Positions 35,905-47,859 of a DNA stretch of 64,000 nucleotides are shown in pieces; position 1 is the first letter of the stretch, and every line of letters starts with the position of its first letter. Below the pieces are notes generated by a model. The model ran no database searches. It saw only the letters and a list, made by a program, of their open reading frames with translations, and was not told the DNA's origin. The position numbers and the translations under genes are program-made. Location of the stretch: the NCBI GenBank assembly GCA_030063045.1, contig JAQSEB010000185.1, positions 558,001 to 622,000 on the forward strand, written 5' to 3'. The DNA is from Pratylenchus scribneri (lineage: Eukaryota > Nematoda > Chromadorea > Rhabditida > Pratylenchidae).

Positions 35905-37825
35905 ATTCATCACAAATTAAAATGTTTGGAACTATTTTAAATATTTTTGGTCAGTGGAAATCGAGATCGGCCAAAGTGCTTACATGAGATATGACATTTC
36001 AGAAATTATTAAAATGTTTGCCAATCTATACTATTTTTGGTCAATTTAAAAAGAATCGGTTAACAAATCGAGATCGACCGCAACATTTATATGGGCAATG
36101 GAAAAGGAGGAATTCGCTAAACATATTACTTTCGTAACTTAATAATAATAAATTGAGCAAGTTTTCTTTGCATTTTTTTGAGTGATCGCCGTTAAATTTC
36201 CGCAGCCGTTTTCGCTCCATCTAATTTAATAATAATAATAATGGGAGGAGGGTTTGGAGTTTGGACCAGCAGAATAAATGTTTAAAAGTGGGCGCTGCAC
36301 ACACTTTCCTTACAGCCTTTCCAAATTTACGGAGGCGAAAAATGTTTTGTGTTGCGAATTTAACGAAAATGAAGTGGGCGGATGCAATTTTGCATGCCGT
36401 GTCTAATTTGAAATGGATAAATGAATTATGGTCAAGGGTGGGTCATAAATGAATTAAGGAATGGCCAAAAAAGTTATGAATTAAAGACTGGCCAAAAGGT
36501 TATAAATTGGAGAGAAATTTAAGGGAAAAGAAGGGACATTTTAAAGGAAGGGAATGAGAATTTAGGAGAGCGAAAATGAAATAAAGTCCGGCTAAATATG
36601 GAAGAAATTTGCGGCTAAATTTGGCACAAAAACTGTGTGACCTAGTATTATTTTTTGTCTTGTTTTGTTCAAAATGCCGTGGCACAAGTTATTTTTTATA
36701 AATGCCATGGCACACACTATAATAAACAACAACATTCAATGGAAAGTTATGTGGCCATTGGCCAATTCATTTTGGATTAAGGCAAAAGATGGCAGCAATG
36801 TATTGCGATTGAAATGGAATTGACAAAAACACAATAAAATAATTAAGGGGTTTAAGCATAAGTTTAATGGGTTTAAGAAGGTTTGATGGCACTGTGATTA
36901 GTGATTATTATGATGAACGTTTTAAATTGATAAATGTAAAGAAATCTAAAATCATGCGATCTTCAATGCATTAAGCCATTTCCGGTCAACTTTTTGACTG
37001 AAATTTACTGAATTCAAAGAGTCAAAATAAGAGAAAATGATCGGAAATAAACCGGATTTTGCTAAAATCCTGGTTTTAAACCAATTTTGAGTTATTCTAG
37101 TAGATGATGAAAATAGACAAAAATAAAATAATATAAATGTGGGATTTTAAGCATACGTTTAAGAGACTTAACATAATGCTCAATGGACTAATTAGTAATT
37201 ATTATGAAATGGATAAATGGGAAAGAGGAAGGAAATCCGCCTTCCTCTGTAGAATGAACTAATTCCGTTTCGTTTCGAATGGAATTTAACTGAGTTGAAA
37301 CTTGAAAGAGACAAAAGAAGAGGACACAAAACGATCGGGGGCAATGGAATTAGAAATAGTGGAATTAGTAATTTTAGAAGAGGGCAAAATGGATCGAGTC
37401 GATTCCACTCTCAATTAAACCGGGAGCCCTAAGTCAGACTCGATTTGCCCAAATGGCCAAAAGGATGGAAGGGATTGGGGCTCTTTAATTGATTAGATGG
37501 CCTCATTCGGAGGGTGGGCCCCAATGACGGAAAAAGTGTGTGGGAAGGCTGGGAGGACAATTGATCACCCCGGAGGGGATTTTTTGGTGGGAGGAAAAAA
37601 ATGGAAGTGCCGATGAGTTTGACGGGATTTGTGTGTGATCGAATCGAAGGATGGGGGAAGGCATCATCAGAAATGTAAAAGGGGGAAAGATGGAACAGCC
37701 GCTTTTGCCTCTCGACACCAAAACTAAAACAAACTTTTTGTTGTAGAATGACGGGTGAAGAAGCATCCTCCTTTTACCAAAGAACCCCCTAGGGGGAAAT
37801 GGCAAAAATGTACAAGATTTTATCA
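35905..37825. other. Intergenic DNA, no gene recognised
   Basis: About 1.9 kb with only short open frames and no recognisable domain, RNA gene or clear tandem repeat. Confidence 0.3.
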
Positions 37826-37829
37826 CATT

Positions 37830-37992
37830 TTTTGGTGTTTTATAGGCGAATTATTCGCCCTTTTTACCATCATTTTTTGGTATTTTTGGCGAATTATTCA
37901 GCCTTTTTGCCAACATTTTTTTGGTGTTTTTATACGAATTATTTGGCCTTTTTACCATCATTTTTTGGTATTTTTAGGCGGATTATTCGGCT
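37830..37992 (+). repeat. About 43-bp tandem repeat, four copies
   Basis: Degenerate units of CATTTTTTGGTGTTTTTAT-like sequence followed by GCGAATTATTCGGCC-like sequence and TTTTTACCATC. Four units in a row, each with a few mismatches. Confidence 0.8.
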
Positions 37993-38385
37993 TTCAGGAA
38001 CTATGTCATCATCGAAAAAAACAATGTCAAAATTTGACTATGGATTTCGGCCACTATTGGGAACAATTAGTGAAGGTACAAAGGAAAATTAGGGAGAGTG
38101 CGGTCTGATATTGATAGTGGAAAAAATAAAAATACCGGATCAATTTATTTATGTATTTGGGGAAGAAGCCTCCTCCTTCTTTTCTTTTACTTTTGCCATA
38201 CAAGATTTTATCACATTTTTTTGTATTAGGAAAATTTTCGGCCTTAAAGTTTCAAGAACTATAATTGCATCATCGAATAGAATGCCGGAAGCGCATTAAT
38301 ATTCAATTCATTTTAAAAGAGGAAAAAACAATAGGCAGAGGACTGTTATTCCATCATTTTTTGGTCCATAATTCAATGAGGCATT

Positions 38386-38635
38386 TGCTACTTTAGGAAA
38401 ATGATGCGCCATTTGAAAGCCCAAAGCGTCCTCTATAACGAGACTTTTTTAAATTTTTGAAATTCAAGCTTTAAAAAAGTTATATAAGTATTTGAGTCTA
38501 AAAGATCCTAAATTTTTGAAGAAAAGCTTAAACGCAGTTTATTTCATAAATTCTTTAACAGTTTTAAAAAATTAGAAATGACACTTTTTAGAGGACATTT
38601 AGGGCTTTCAAATGGCATATTCCCTTTCTAAATTG
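38386..38635. mobile_element. MITE family 2 (GCCATTTGAAAGCCC terminal repeats)
   Basis: The left end GCGCCATTTGAAAGCCCAAA GCGTCCTCTA pairs with the right end TAGAGGACATTTAGGGCTTT CAAATGGC, about 240 bp apart. Terminal inverted repeats are about 28 bp with few mismatches; no coding capacity. Confidence 0.8.
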
Positions 38636-39314
38636 GTTGCTTTTTTGTTGAGATATGACCAAAAAATATGCCTATGTATCCGATGGGTCATCGGTGGTAC
38701 CCGATTGTCCGTTTAACAAGGATTCTGGTTCTATGGCATCATCGAAAATAATGTCAGAACCCTGAAGAAAGTTTATATTAATAGTCAATTCATTTTAAGG
38801 AAAAAACCGGAGGCTAGATAGGTCTGGGCTGTTGGTGGGATGAAAATGAATGCTAGCTAAACCCTGGAATTGCGGGAGGTAAACATTGACGGCGCATTTG
38901 ACAAATTTTTTATGGCCATTTCAATTTATATAATCCAATGCCATTTCCGGCCGCCCTCTTTTATGGCGTAGGCATTTTTTTACTGGTTTTATTTGTTCAG
39001 GCGACATGGCCTCCAATTTTATGTGCCATTCATCAACAAATATTGCGGCAAATTCGATGCCCCACACCTTTTCCTCACATAAAATCCCTCATTTTCTGCC
39101 ATCCATCGCAATTTTTCGCTATTTATTCATCTGCTTTTTTGTGTGCATTTTTATGTTATTTTGGGGAGAATTTTGGCGCACAAAAAACGACAAAAAAGTG
39201 TCCGTTTTTATTGGATTCCCTTATATATTTTGGATTTGAATGCGCCGGTGGCAAATTTATAAAAGTGAGGCTAGCATAGAATCCAAAAATGGAGGCCCAC
39301 ACAGCTTAACAAAT

Positions 39315-39388
39315 TATTCTTTTCATTTTGGCCAAATTATTCTTTTCATTTTTGGCCAAATTATTCTTTTCATTTTTGGCCACAGTCC
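39315..39388 (+). repeat. 24-bp tandem repeat, three copies
   Basis: ATTATTCTTTTCATTTTTGG CCAA repeated three times, the first copy one T shorter. Nothing else is recognised in 38640-39640. Confidence 0.85.
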
Positions 39389-39639
39389 ACCTTCAATTCA
39401 TATTCAATTCATTCAATTCAAATTAATGGAAATATTAATATTCCATTTCATGGATAGCACCGGCTGGCACACCTGCTGCTGGCTGGCTAAAAAGGTGGCA
39501 AATATTTTCATTTAGGGAGTCCAATTTTATAATTTGAAAAAAATTTTGGCAGGAGAATGGGACCATAATTGAAAGAAAATTTGGCCAAATAAATAAATTT
39601 TTAATATTTTGAACCCAATTTCCGATCAAAATTCATTTG

Positions 39640-40760
39640 GGAATTGTGGTAAATTTTAGTGAAAAACATCCAAAAATGTTGGGGAATGAGTCCAAAGTTT
39701 GTTTATTTTCAAATCACGCAGATTTTGGGTACAAATTTAAATATGAAAAAAACAGAATAAATGTTATGAAAATATTATTTTGTTTTTATGGAATTGGCCA
39801 AACCAAAATAAATATTTTAAGGCCAAAAGCCATTGAATATTCGTGTTTGATTATAGGCGGAAATTTGTGGCAAATTTATTTTAAATTTGGAAGAAAATGA
39901 AGTATTTCCTATTTCCGAATTCTTTGAATAGCAGATGGTTTAAAAAGCAAAGATCTGGGCCAAATAGTTTACAAATTCATAAAGTAAAAATGGCTTTGAA
40001 TTTACTAATAAAAAAGAGAGGAAAAAAAGGGAATATAATTAGTTTAAAAAGGCAAAGATTTGGCCCAATTTTTATTCAAATTATGAAGGAAGGTATGGGC
40101 TTAAATTTGTTTAATAAAAAAAGGAAAAAAGAAAAATTTCTTGATGGCAATTTTTGCAAATTTACAATCAGAATTTGAGAAAATACATGCAAATTTTATG
40201 AGAATAAAATTTGGCGCACAAACATATTTACCTTTTGAAATTGTCCTAAGTCAATATTGCATGGAAGGAAATATGTCAAATTGGATATGGCAAAAATGAG
40301 AATAAATTTTTGTCGAAAAGTTTTGCAAATTTACCGAAATAAGCGAAAATTATATGACACTACAATTTGGCGCAAAACTATTTACCCTTTTGAAATTGTC
40401 CTACGGCATTGTGATATGGAAGGTTGGAAGCTTGGAAGTAAATATGCCAAATTGAAAGGGCACGAAATTCAGACAACAATAAATTTAAGAATGGGAAAAT
40501 TTATTTGGTTTAAAATGCAAGAATATGGCCCAAATTATATTTGGATTCAGAAAGAACGTATGGACTAAAATTTGTTTTCAACAATTTTTGCAAATTAATT
40601 GCAAGGATTTGAAGAAGTAAATGGTAAACCCAAATTAAATGGCATTACAATTTGGGCCAAACATAATAATCTTTTGAAATTGCCCTAAGGCATCATGGCA
40701 TGCTTGGAAATATGCCAAACATGGGAATGACACGAAATTTAGACTAAAAAATGGCAAATA
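39640..40760 (+). repeat. Degenerate dispersed tandem repeats
   Basis: Blocks recur with drift: TTTGAAATTGTCCTA-like then GCAT...ATGGAAGG at about 40235, 40390 and 40673, and GGCAAAGATTTGGCCCAATT-like blocks at about 39950, 40050 and 40525. Long Lys/Asn/Ile-rich open frames (93 and 103 codons) overlie these blocks and are best explained by them. Confidence 0.5.
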
Positions 40761-41019
40761 AAAGTGGCACCCCAAATAGGAAAATTAAAACGGCATATTT
40801 TTACATGTTATTTTCAAAAGAAATGGGAAAATACGGACAAAAGGGGCACGCACAATAATGATGAGGAAATGGCACGAGAATGTGGAAGTTCAAAATTGGG
40901 CGCCGCGATAATAATGTGGCCAAGCAAAAGTGGTTGTGGGTGAGGAACATTTGGGTATCACTCTTCAGAGGTACCTGGATCATTCTTTTGACCATATCTT
41001 AACAAGGATGTAACAATCA

Positions 41020-41540
41020 ACGAAAGTAATATGCCTTTTGAAAGCCCAAAGTGTCCTCTACAATTTGGCCTTTTTTGGATTGTATGATTTCAAACTTTTG
41101 AAAATAAATTATGTACCCTTGAAATGGCAAGAGAATGTGCATGGTCAATCAAAATTGGGCGACCAATTTAATGGCCATTGGCCAAGCAAAAAGTGGTTGG
41201 GGAATATTTGGGTTCGCCATTAGAATATCAGGATTATTCTTCTGGCCATATCTCAACAAGAAATAAAACAATTCAGGAAGGGAATATGCCTTTTGAAAGC
41301 CTTAAATTTCCTCTACATGTAGCTAATTTAAATTTTAGGAAATCCTTGCTTTTAAAAAAATTACGTGCCTTTGATAGAGTCGAATTTTTGGAGGAAAAAC
41401 TGTCTTTTTTATAAGATCTTTAGGTTTTCAAAAAATTAGAAAGCCTCTATTCGCTAACTTTTAGAGGACATTTAGGGCTTTAAAATGGCATATCTGCTTC
41501 CTAAATTGGTTGCTTCCTTGTTGAGTTATGGCCAAAAGAA
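41020..41540. mobile_element. MITE family 2, composite or nested copy
   Basis: Left ends at 41032 (GCCTTTTGAAAGCCCAAAGT GTCCTCTA) and 41287 (GCCTTTTGAAAGCC), right end at 41463-41490 (GAGGACATTTAGGGCTTTAA). Two left ends and one right end suggest a nested insertion or partial duplication. Confidence 0.65.
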
Positions 41541-41929
41541 TAGTCCAAATACGAAAGTGTCCTGTTTCGAAGCAAAGGACTTATTCGAACAAATTGGAAT
41601 ATTTGGTGTGCGCTCAAGTCGATGTGGCCTTTTAAGGAATAATTGCCTTCTCTCCTCACAATTCTCAATTTCCGCCCCCTCTCATTCGCGCGCCCTTATT
41701 ATCATTTTCATCAAAAATTTGAGGCCAAAGAGACTGGTTTTTTTGCTTCCTTTTGGTTCACTCACAATTCGCCCTCTTCGCCCAATAAAACATTTTCAGC
41801 CGACCTTCACATTTTTGGCCCTCCCATACATTTTTCCTTTTCCATTTTCAACTGCGGCACACGCCAATTTTGCGTGGTTTGGTTTTGGGTGAAGGAAATA
41901 ATATATAATGACTTTTTGTTGGCAATTGG

Positions 41930-42840
41930 ACGGGGACTAATTGTTTCCACGGCTAAATTATTCGAAAATTGTTGGCCAATTTTAGGTGATTTCTTGAAAT
42001 AATGGACTTGTTGTGCCAAAAATCCCATTCATTGTGAATTGTGAAGCTTAAATGTTTATTTTACCCAATTATTGTGTGAAGGAATAAAATTGGTAGGAAG
42101 GATAATTGTTTTTAGTAAAATGGGCCAAGGAAACCAACAAAACACATTCCTAATATAAATAGAATGGGGACAAATTTCTTCGGACAGCTAAATTGTTCGA
42201 AAATTGTTGGGCAATTTATTTGTATGGACAGAAATTATATGTAGTGTGCAAAGGCACAAAAATCAATGTGAAGCCTAATTGTTTATTTTATTCAAGTGTG
42301 AAGGAATGAAATTGATGGGATCATTGTTTTTGTTAAAATTGGCCAAATAAAACCACCAAATACATTATTTTAATATACCTCCTTTATTAGAAGTCCTCTT
42401 GGGCTTATGAGTTTCGAAGCCCCAAAAATGGGCAAAATTTGGGGTCTAACTCTATTATTTGTTGACATTTTTGGACAAACTATAGCGTTTTTATAGAGCC
42501 CAATTGCATTAAGAAATGAAATTTTTCAAAGCTCATTATGTCAAGAACTAAATTAATTCAGAGTGGGCAATAAAGGAAATATGGTATAACTCTGATTATT
42601 TTTTGGGAGAGGAATTGGAATGAGGACAAATTGCTTCGAAGGTGAAATTGTTCGAAAATTGTTTCCAATTTATTTGTGATGATTTTCTTGAAATAATGGA
42701 CAAATTTTAGGCAAAAATCCCATTCGAACCTTCATTGTTTATTTACTCAAAGGAATAAAATTAATGGAGAGAAGGGGGCATTGTTTTTGTTAAAATTGGC
42801 CTAGGCCACCTTCGCCCAAAAACACATTCCACACATTATT
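41930..42840 (+). repeat. About 230-bp unit repeated three times, interrupted by a MITE
   Basis: Units at about 41930-42160, 42165-42370 and 42610-42840 each contain TTCGAAAATTGTT, TGTTTATTT, GAAGGAATAAAATT-like and CATTGTTTTTGTTAAAATTG GCC blocks in the same order. Units two and three are separated by family 4 sequence (42376-42600). No coding signal. Confidence 0.6.
42376..42600. mobile_element. MITE-like family 4 insertion
   Basis: Begins CCTCCTTTATTAGAAGTCCT C and ends near GGAAATATGGTATAACTC. It sits between copies two and three of the 230-bp repeat, so it probably arrived after the triplication. Confidence 0.45.
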
Positions 42841-42849
42841 TATTGGGAG

Positions 42850-44085
42850 ACATTTAATGAAGAGAGGGGTAAGGTGCAAAAAATTTGGCCACATCCCTGT
42901 TATTTGAGAGCCAAAGAACTCAAAATAGGGAGACAAATGTCCCCAAATTTTCTCATACATTTTTTGAATGGACACTTTTGAAAAATAAAAAGATAAATTG
43001 CCTTTTGGCCTTTTCAAATTGGACAGCTGAATTTCATTTTCGTTCATCCCAAAATACAGTGAATTTGAATGAAGTTTTTGGCATTTACACAAGATCGTCG
43101 GAACAAAAAATGAACTCAAATTGATGCCATCGAATCAAATAAAAAAAGTGTGCGGAGAAAGCGGAATGAATTTATTATAATTTTGGAGAGGAAGTTAGTT
43201 TGCCACATAGATGTTGGCCTTGGGAAGAAGCAGCCAATTAAAAATATGGCTAAAAATGGAAGGCAAAATTGGGGAAGGACAGAAAATTATGGCTACATTT
43301 TTGGAAATCAGAAAAAGCTGAAGAAGAGAGGACACGAATGAACAACAAATTTATGGCCACCGGCAAATTTGGATTGGACTTAGATATGCCAAAGCTCTGA
43401 AGAATGAGTAATTAAGGCCGAAAGATTGAACTAAAAAATGAGAAGAGGTCTCCGACGGTGGTGATGATGGACGATTGACGAAGTAATTTAGGATTCCGGC
43501 TCTTGATTTATTACAGAAATTTTCCAATTTGGAAGAAACGCACGAATGAATAATTGGCCAGAGAACAAATTGGTTGGACATTGTTTGGATATGACCTCTG
43601 AAGGAATGAGTAATTGAATGAAAAAGTTGATGGATTTGAATGTGAAAATGTGTAGAGGAAAGGATGAATAATTGAGAAAATATTCACATGGTTGATGGTG
43701 ATGATTGCTGAAGGTCATTTCACAGGGATTCTGATGGGTGAATTACCAGTGCCAAAATAAACGTAAAATTCATAAATCATTATTCATTATCGGCCTTTTA
43801 TATTTTCACCGTTAGATTTTTTCACCCCCAAAATCATGCCAATGTTTCCCTATAAATTAAGTATTGGGGTAAAAATTAAAACACTTCTAATTCACTACTT
43901 TCCTTCTGTCGCCCATAGATATAAAATCAACAATAATTTATGTTTTATCAAACAACAGATCAAGCAAAAATATAGTTTACATAGCAGTTTAAATTGGATT
44001 GATTTCACAAATAATTAGGGAAAATATCTCTTCAATCTATTCTATTATTTATCATCTTTCTCATTCATTTCCATCGTTCCGATCA
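42850..44085. other. Intergenic, weak local duplication, no gene recognised
   Basis: Segments 43320-43500 and 43520-43700 share CACGAATGAA, GAATGAGTAATT and GGTGATGATGG-like blocks in the same order, so this is probably an old duplication of about 200 bp. Otherwise nothing is recognised up to the SKP1 stop codon. Confidence 0.35.
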
Positions 44086-44766
44086 TCATTCTTCGCACCA
44101 TGCATTCTCCCGGCGAATCTGCTCCTCTTCCTCCGGCGTGAAGTCATTCTTGATGTTGAATATGCGACGAATCTCTTCCGGCGATTTCCCTTTGATCATG
44201 TTGGCAACAGTTTTGCAGGACACATCCAGCAGACCACGCACATCCAAATAATTGGCAGCCTAAAAAAATTTAATTTATTTAAATCCGAAATATAAAGATT
44301 TACCGTGATCAGCTCGAGAAGCGTGTCCAGATCTTCATTCAAGAAGTCCGCGTCCCAGCGAATATCGCTATTGTTCGTGCGACCGGCCACTGGCGGATCT
44401 TAAAAATATTGATTTAGTTTGCTTAAAAAGTAAGAAAAACAAACCATCTTTATGATGTTGGCACCAAGCAATCACCTAAAAATATAAAATCATTGTTGAT
44501 TAAAAATTGAATAATGTGAACTTTGCGCAAAATTGTTCCATTGATGTTGGGCAATTTGATCGGTTCGGCCAGCATGTAGTCGGCTGAATTCTCCTTGTCG
44601 TCCATTCCAAAATCTAAAAATAAAGTTAATGATGAGTAAAATGCGGTAAATACAAACTTTGAAACATGTTATTCAGTGTTTTTGAGAGTCGAATGATGGA
44701 ACGGTCCACTTCGAAGATCTCATCGTCGTTTGATTGGAGACGAATTTTGTTGTTTTCAGTTGCCAT
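44086..44766 (-). CDS. skr-1: SKP1, SCF ubiquitin-ligase adaptor
   Basis: Adaptor that links CUL1 to F-box proteins in SCF ubiquitin ligases, in cytoplasm and nucleus. Five exons (44766-44658, 44613-44522, 44475-44445, 44398-44304, 44259-44086) give 166 residues, the normal SKP1 size. Visible landmarks: N-terminal [18 protein letters not shown] (BTB/POZ strand region), a variable acidic loop, [57 protein letters not shown], and the F-box-binding C-terminus [20 protein letters not shown] ending NAWCEE. All diagnostic segments are intact. Nematodes carry many Skp1-related (skr) paralogues; the strong conservation favours the skr-1/skr-2 type, though the precise orthologue is not established. 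Confidence 0.95.
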
Positions 44767-45961
44767 ATTCAATTCAATTATTCGTTTTATATATCAAACC
44801 GCTGAAAATTTATTGATTGCATTAATTGGTGATCATTCATTACTCATTTATGTACTTTTATGTAAAAATTCTAGAAAATTTTAAGTGGAGTAAGGAAATT
44901 GTCTAGGTATGTTTATTCTTTTACATTTATTGGGGTTGGGATGGCGGTAGAGTTTAAATGCTAGTCTAAAACTAAAACTAAATTCTTCTATAAAATTCTA
45001 AAGGCCACTGCAAGTGCTGTCACCGCGAGTACGGTCTACGGTGATAGAAGAACTGATAGTGTAGTGATCGTAAAAATTTCATGTATGATTTTTAATCGAT
45101 AAGAGAAAAGATAAAGGAAGGAAGACATGCAAAGAAAATAGAAAAAAGATTCAATTCATTTGGCATTCGCATTTCACATCCAGTCAACAATTCAACATTC
45201 ACGCTTCGCATTCGCCGCATCATATTCATTTCATTGTTCATTCATGTGCGCGATGCACCTAAAAGCAATCTTCATTCATCAATCAACAAAATTTTAATTA
45301 AGTTTTCCAACCAACGATCCGTTAATTATTTTCACGCGTAATAAGCTAAAATTTTGTTAAAATTCGAAGAAACGTTTATTATAGGTTTAAGCAAGCAAGC
45401 TCAACTTATTTTTCATCAATCAACATAAGTCCCAACCAACAATTCGCAAATTTTTTCATCGCAAATTTTTTCATGCGCTAAGCTAACTCAACCTATATCC
45501 ATCCTATAGTTTGGCTTGGCAAGAAATAGTTTCAACAAAAGTTCAAATCAATTTTAAGCTCCAATTTCTTTAAACATCTCCAAGCAATACAAATAAGTAA
45601 ACGGGTCTTAATTATTATTTGCGGGCGCATTTTATCAATCATTGGTTGGCTTTAGCCTATTCTTATATTCTTGAGATGGTTATTATAAGAATTCTAGGAT
45701 TCAGCCAATTTTAGTAGCCGATTTTGCAAAACTATTGGGGTGACTTTAGGTTGGTTGAGGGTACCCGGGGATAATATGTTACGTGTACCACCAATAAGCG
45801 AACGAACAACTAAAAAACACTAAAAAATTACTAGATATTTTCTCAAACCAAACCACCTCCCACCTAATCACAACAAAAATGCATTTTTCAGAGTAAATTC
45901 AAAGTGATTTTAAAAAGCTATCAAGTTCAAAGTGAAACAAATTGAGAATAAAGCAACAAAT
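44767..45961. promoter_or_regulatory. Divergent intergenic region, SKP1 / Argonaute fragment
   Basis: 1.2 kb between two divergent start codons. GCATTTTTCAG ending near 45890 is a candidate trans-splice or 5'UTR-intron acceptor for the Argonaute gene, about 70 nt before its ATG. No TATA box is assigned. Confidence 0.35.
44801..44808 (-). promoter_or_regulatory. Candidate trans-splice acceptor of SKP1
   Basis: On the minus strand AATTTTCAG lies about 35 nt before the SKP1 ATG and matches the nematode TTTTCAG consensus. It could accept a spliced leader or end a 5'UTR intron. Confidence 0.4.
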
Positions 45962-47256
45962 ATGTCATCAATTCCGTCTGCTGATCAAAAGTTGAGAGGT
46001 GGAACTTTGGCAAAAAAGCGTGCCGAGGCTATTCTTCAGGATTCCAATGTAAGCGACAAACTTTCGGAACTTTTCATAATTATTAAACAAATTACAGATT
46101 CAACCAGGCAAAACTTCAATGGAGAAGAAGGAAAGTGGAAAGTCCGGACAACCAATCAGCGCTTTGCAAACGAACGTAAGAAATATTATAAATGCGATTT
46201 GTATAAAATTATTTTGCAGATTCATCGCTTGGATGTGGACAAGTTGAAGAAGATCAAAGTCTGCCGATATGAGTTCAAAGTTTTCGGGGTCAAACGAAAC
46301 GAGCGCGAAGTTCTATTGAGCCAGCCGGTCCAGTCAGAGTAAGCTTTTTTGAATTGAAATAAACACAAAATTCAACGTTTTTCAGTTATCAACGCTTTGA
46401 ACGCCGCTATTTTTGTTTGGGCGTTTACAAAGCATTCACAGTGCAGCATCAGAACATGGGCATCATCGGCTTCTATGATCTTCAACGTTTGTTCTACACA
46501 ATGAAGGATATGAACATTGAATCGGTAAGAAAATTACTCAAATTTTATTTAATCAACTTAAAATTTACAGGCTGGTAAGCAGTTTGAGTACAAGCCTGGT
46601 CAAATTATTGCCGCCGGAGTGCCGCTCAATGGACTCGCGGAAGATTTTGCATCCTTCAAATTGGTCATTATTCCGTTTCCACGCGATAGTTTCCAACTGA
46701 CTTTGGGGGATTTCGCATATCTCGACAGAGATTTGGAACAAAATGACCGCAGCGTCGAACAATTTTTGGACATCGCCACTTCGCAGATGGTTTTCGACGA
46801 TTTGTAAGTTTTTTGCTATTAAATTTTAATTAATTTGCTCTCACATTTTTAAGGAACATGACTCATTACTCCGCTTCGGTTTTCTACTTCCAGGATCCGG
46901 CGGCATTTGGTTTTGTTGAAGCAGACTGCCCCTATTTCCCGAACAACTGTTCATTCTTGGGGATTGGAGTGCACAAGGGAGTCCGCCCGATTTTGGGTAG
47001 GTTAACCAAAATTTTAAATCAATATAAAGCAAATATTTTTCAGTTGGTCCGAATGATATCACATATGGATTGGTCGTCCAGGTCAAGAAGGTAAAATCAT
47101 TAATTTTAAATTTAATTTTAATTTTTTGTTTATAGAGTCCGTTTCATGAAAACGTGGTGGCTACCATTTATGATAAGTGCAAAGCGATCATGGGCAATGA
47201 ATTCCAACGTGCGACCATCCAACAAATCAAGAATGCAGTGGAGCCAATGGTTAAAG
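45962..47256 (+). CDS. WAGO-type Argonaute, N-terminal part only
   Basis: Eight exons join in frame to 967 nt (322 codons): 45962-46048, 46098-46175, 46220-46338, 46386-46524, 46571-46803, 46854-46996, 47044-47090, 47136-47256. The protein has the Argonaute N domain (ALQTNIHRLDVDKL, ICRYEFKV-like strand, FERRYFCLGVYKAF) and the L1 linker that is typical of worm-specific WAGOs (DRSVEQFLDIATSQM, then FLGIGVHKGVRPILVGPND and VQVKKSPFHENVV). It stops where the PAZ domain should begin. PAZ, MID and PIWI are absent, although the last exon ends at a good donor (G then GTTAGC). WAGOs bind secondary 22G small RNAs in gene silencing; this fragment lacks guide-binding and catalytic parts. The first three exons also read through as one frame because introns of 49 and 44 nt sum to 93, but only the spliced version resembles Argonautes. 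Confidence 0.85.
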
Positions 47257-47274
47257 GTTAGCAAATTATTTTAG

Positions 47275-47400
47275 TTTCAGAAATTTGCGGTATTAATGTA
47301 TTATTAATTCTCAATTAGAAGCCCATGGACTTTTAAATTTCATGCCTCTCTCTCTCTCTAGGATGGGCTATAGAATAGGTTTCTAGTAAGGAATACGGTA
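47275..47400. mobile_element. MITE-like family 4 fragment
   Basis: Just after the last Argonaute donor. Contains AATTCTCAATTAGAAGCCCA TGG and CTCTCTCTCTAGG and ends GGAATACGGTA; the ends resemble the TACCGTA termini of the copy at 23625-23800. Confidence 0.5.
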
Positions 47401-47499
47401 GTTGGGGGACAAAAGAGAAAAGGATGATAGGGGGCGGTCAAAACTGCTAATCTCTTAAAGTGCCCATCATCTGTGATAGAGGTGGCATAAATTTTCTCC

Positions 47500-47765
47500 C
47501 GGGCCATTTTCACTTATTCATAATCATCTTCGTCATCATTTCTCATCATCCTTTTCATCATATTCGTCATCATCCTCCTTTTCTTCTTCATCATTATCAT
47601 CATCCTCATCTTCTTTTTCATCAATCATCATCCCCCATCTTCGTCATCATTTCTCATCTTCTTCTTCATCATCCTCATCTTCTTCTTCATCATCCTCATC
47701 TTCTTCTTCATCATCCTCATCTTCTTCTTCATCGTCTCATCCTCATCTTCTTTTTCATCAATCAT
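47500..47765. repeat. CATC/CTTC microsatellite between two truncated genes
   Basis: Imperfect TCATCATCCTCATCTTCTTC units, including four near-identical copies around 47655-47735. Similar to the dynein intron block at 15340-15920. It lies in the interval where the Argonaute and B56 fragments meet. Confidence 0.85.
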
Positions 47766-47835
47766 CAAAACCTTAACTTTTGGAACTCAAAAATTAGAGA
47801 AACCTTGACTTTTTGAACAGAGTAGACTTTAACTT
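47765..47835 (+). repeat. CCTTAACTTTTGGAACTC repeat unit
   Basis: AACCTTAACTTTTGGAACTC AAAAATTAGAGA followed by a diverged second unit. The same unit is tandemly repeated in a CWC15 intron at 50455-50640. Confidence 0.7.
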
Positions 47836-47859
47836 TCCGTTTTGTATAATTTGGATTAC

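Noticed and set aside
38938..39279. 113-codon hydrophobic open frame
   Set aside because: Composition matches the T-rich surroundings, an overlapping frame is equally open, and no family is recognised.
39897..40568. Lys/Asn-rich open frames of about 93 and 103 codons
   Set aside because: They coincide with degenerate repeated blocks in AT-rich DNA and resemble no known domain.
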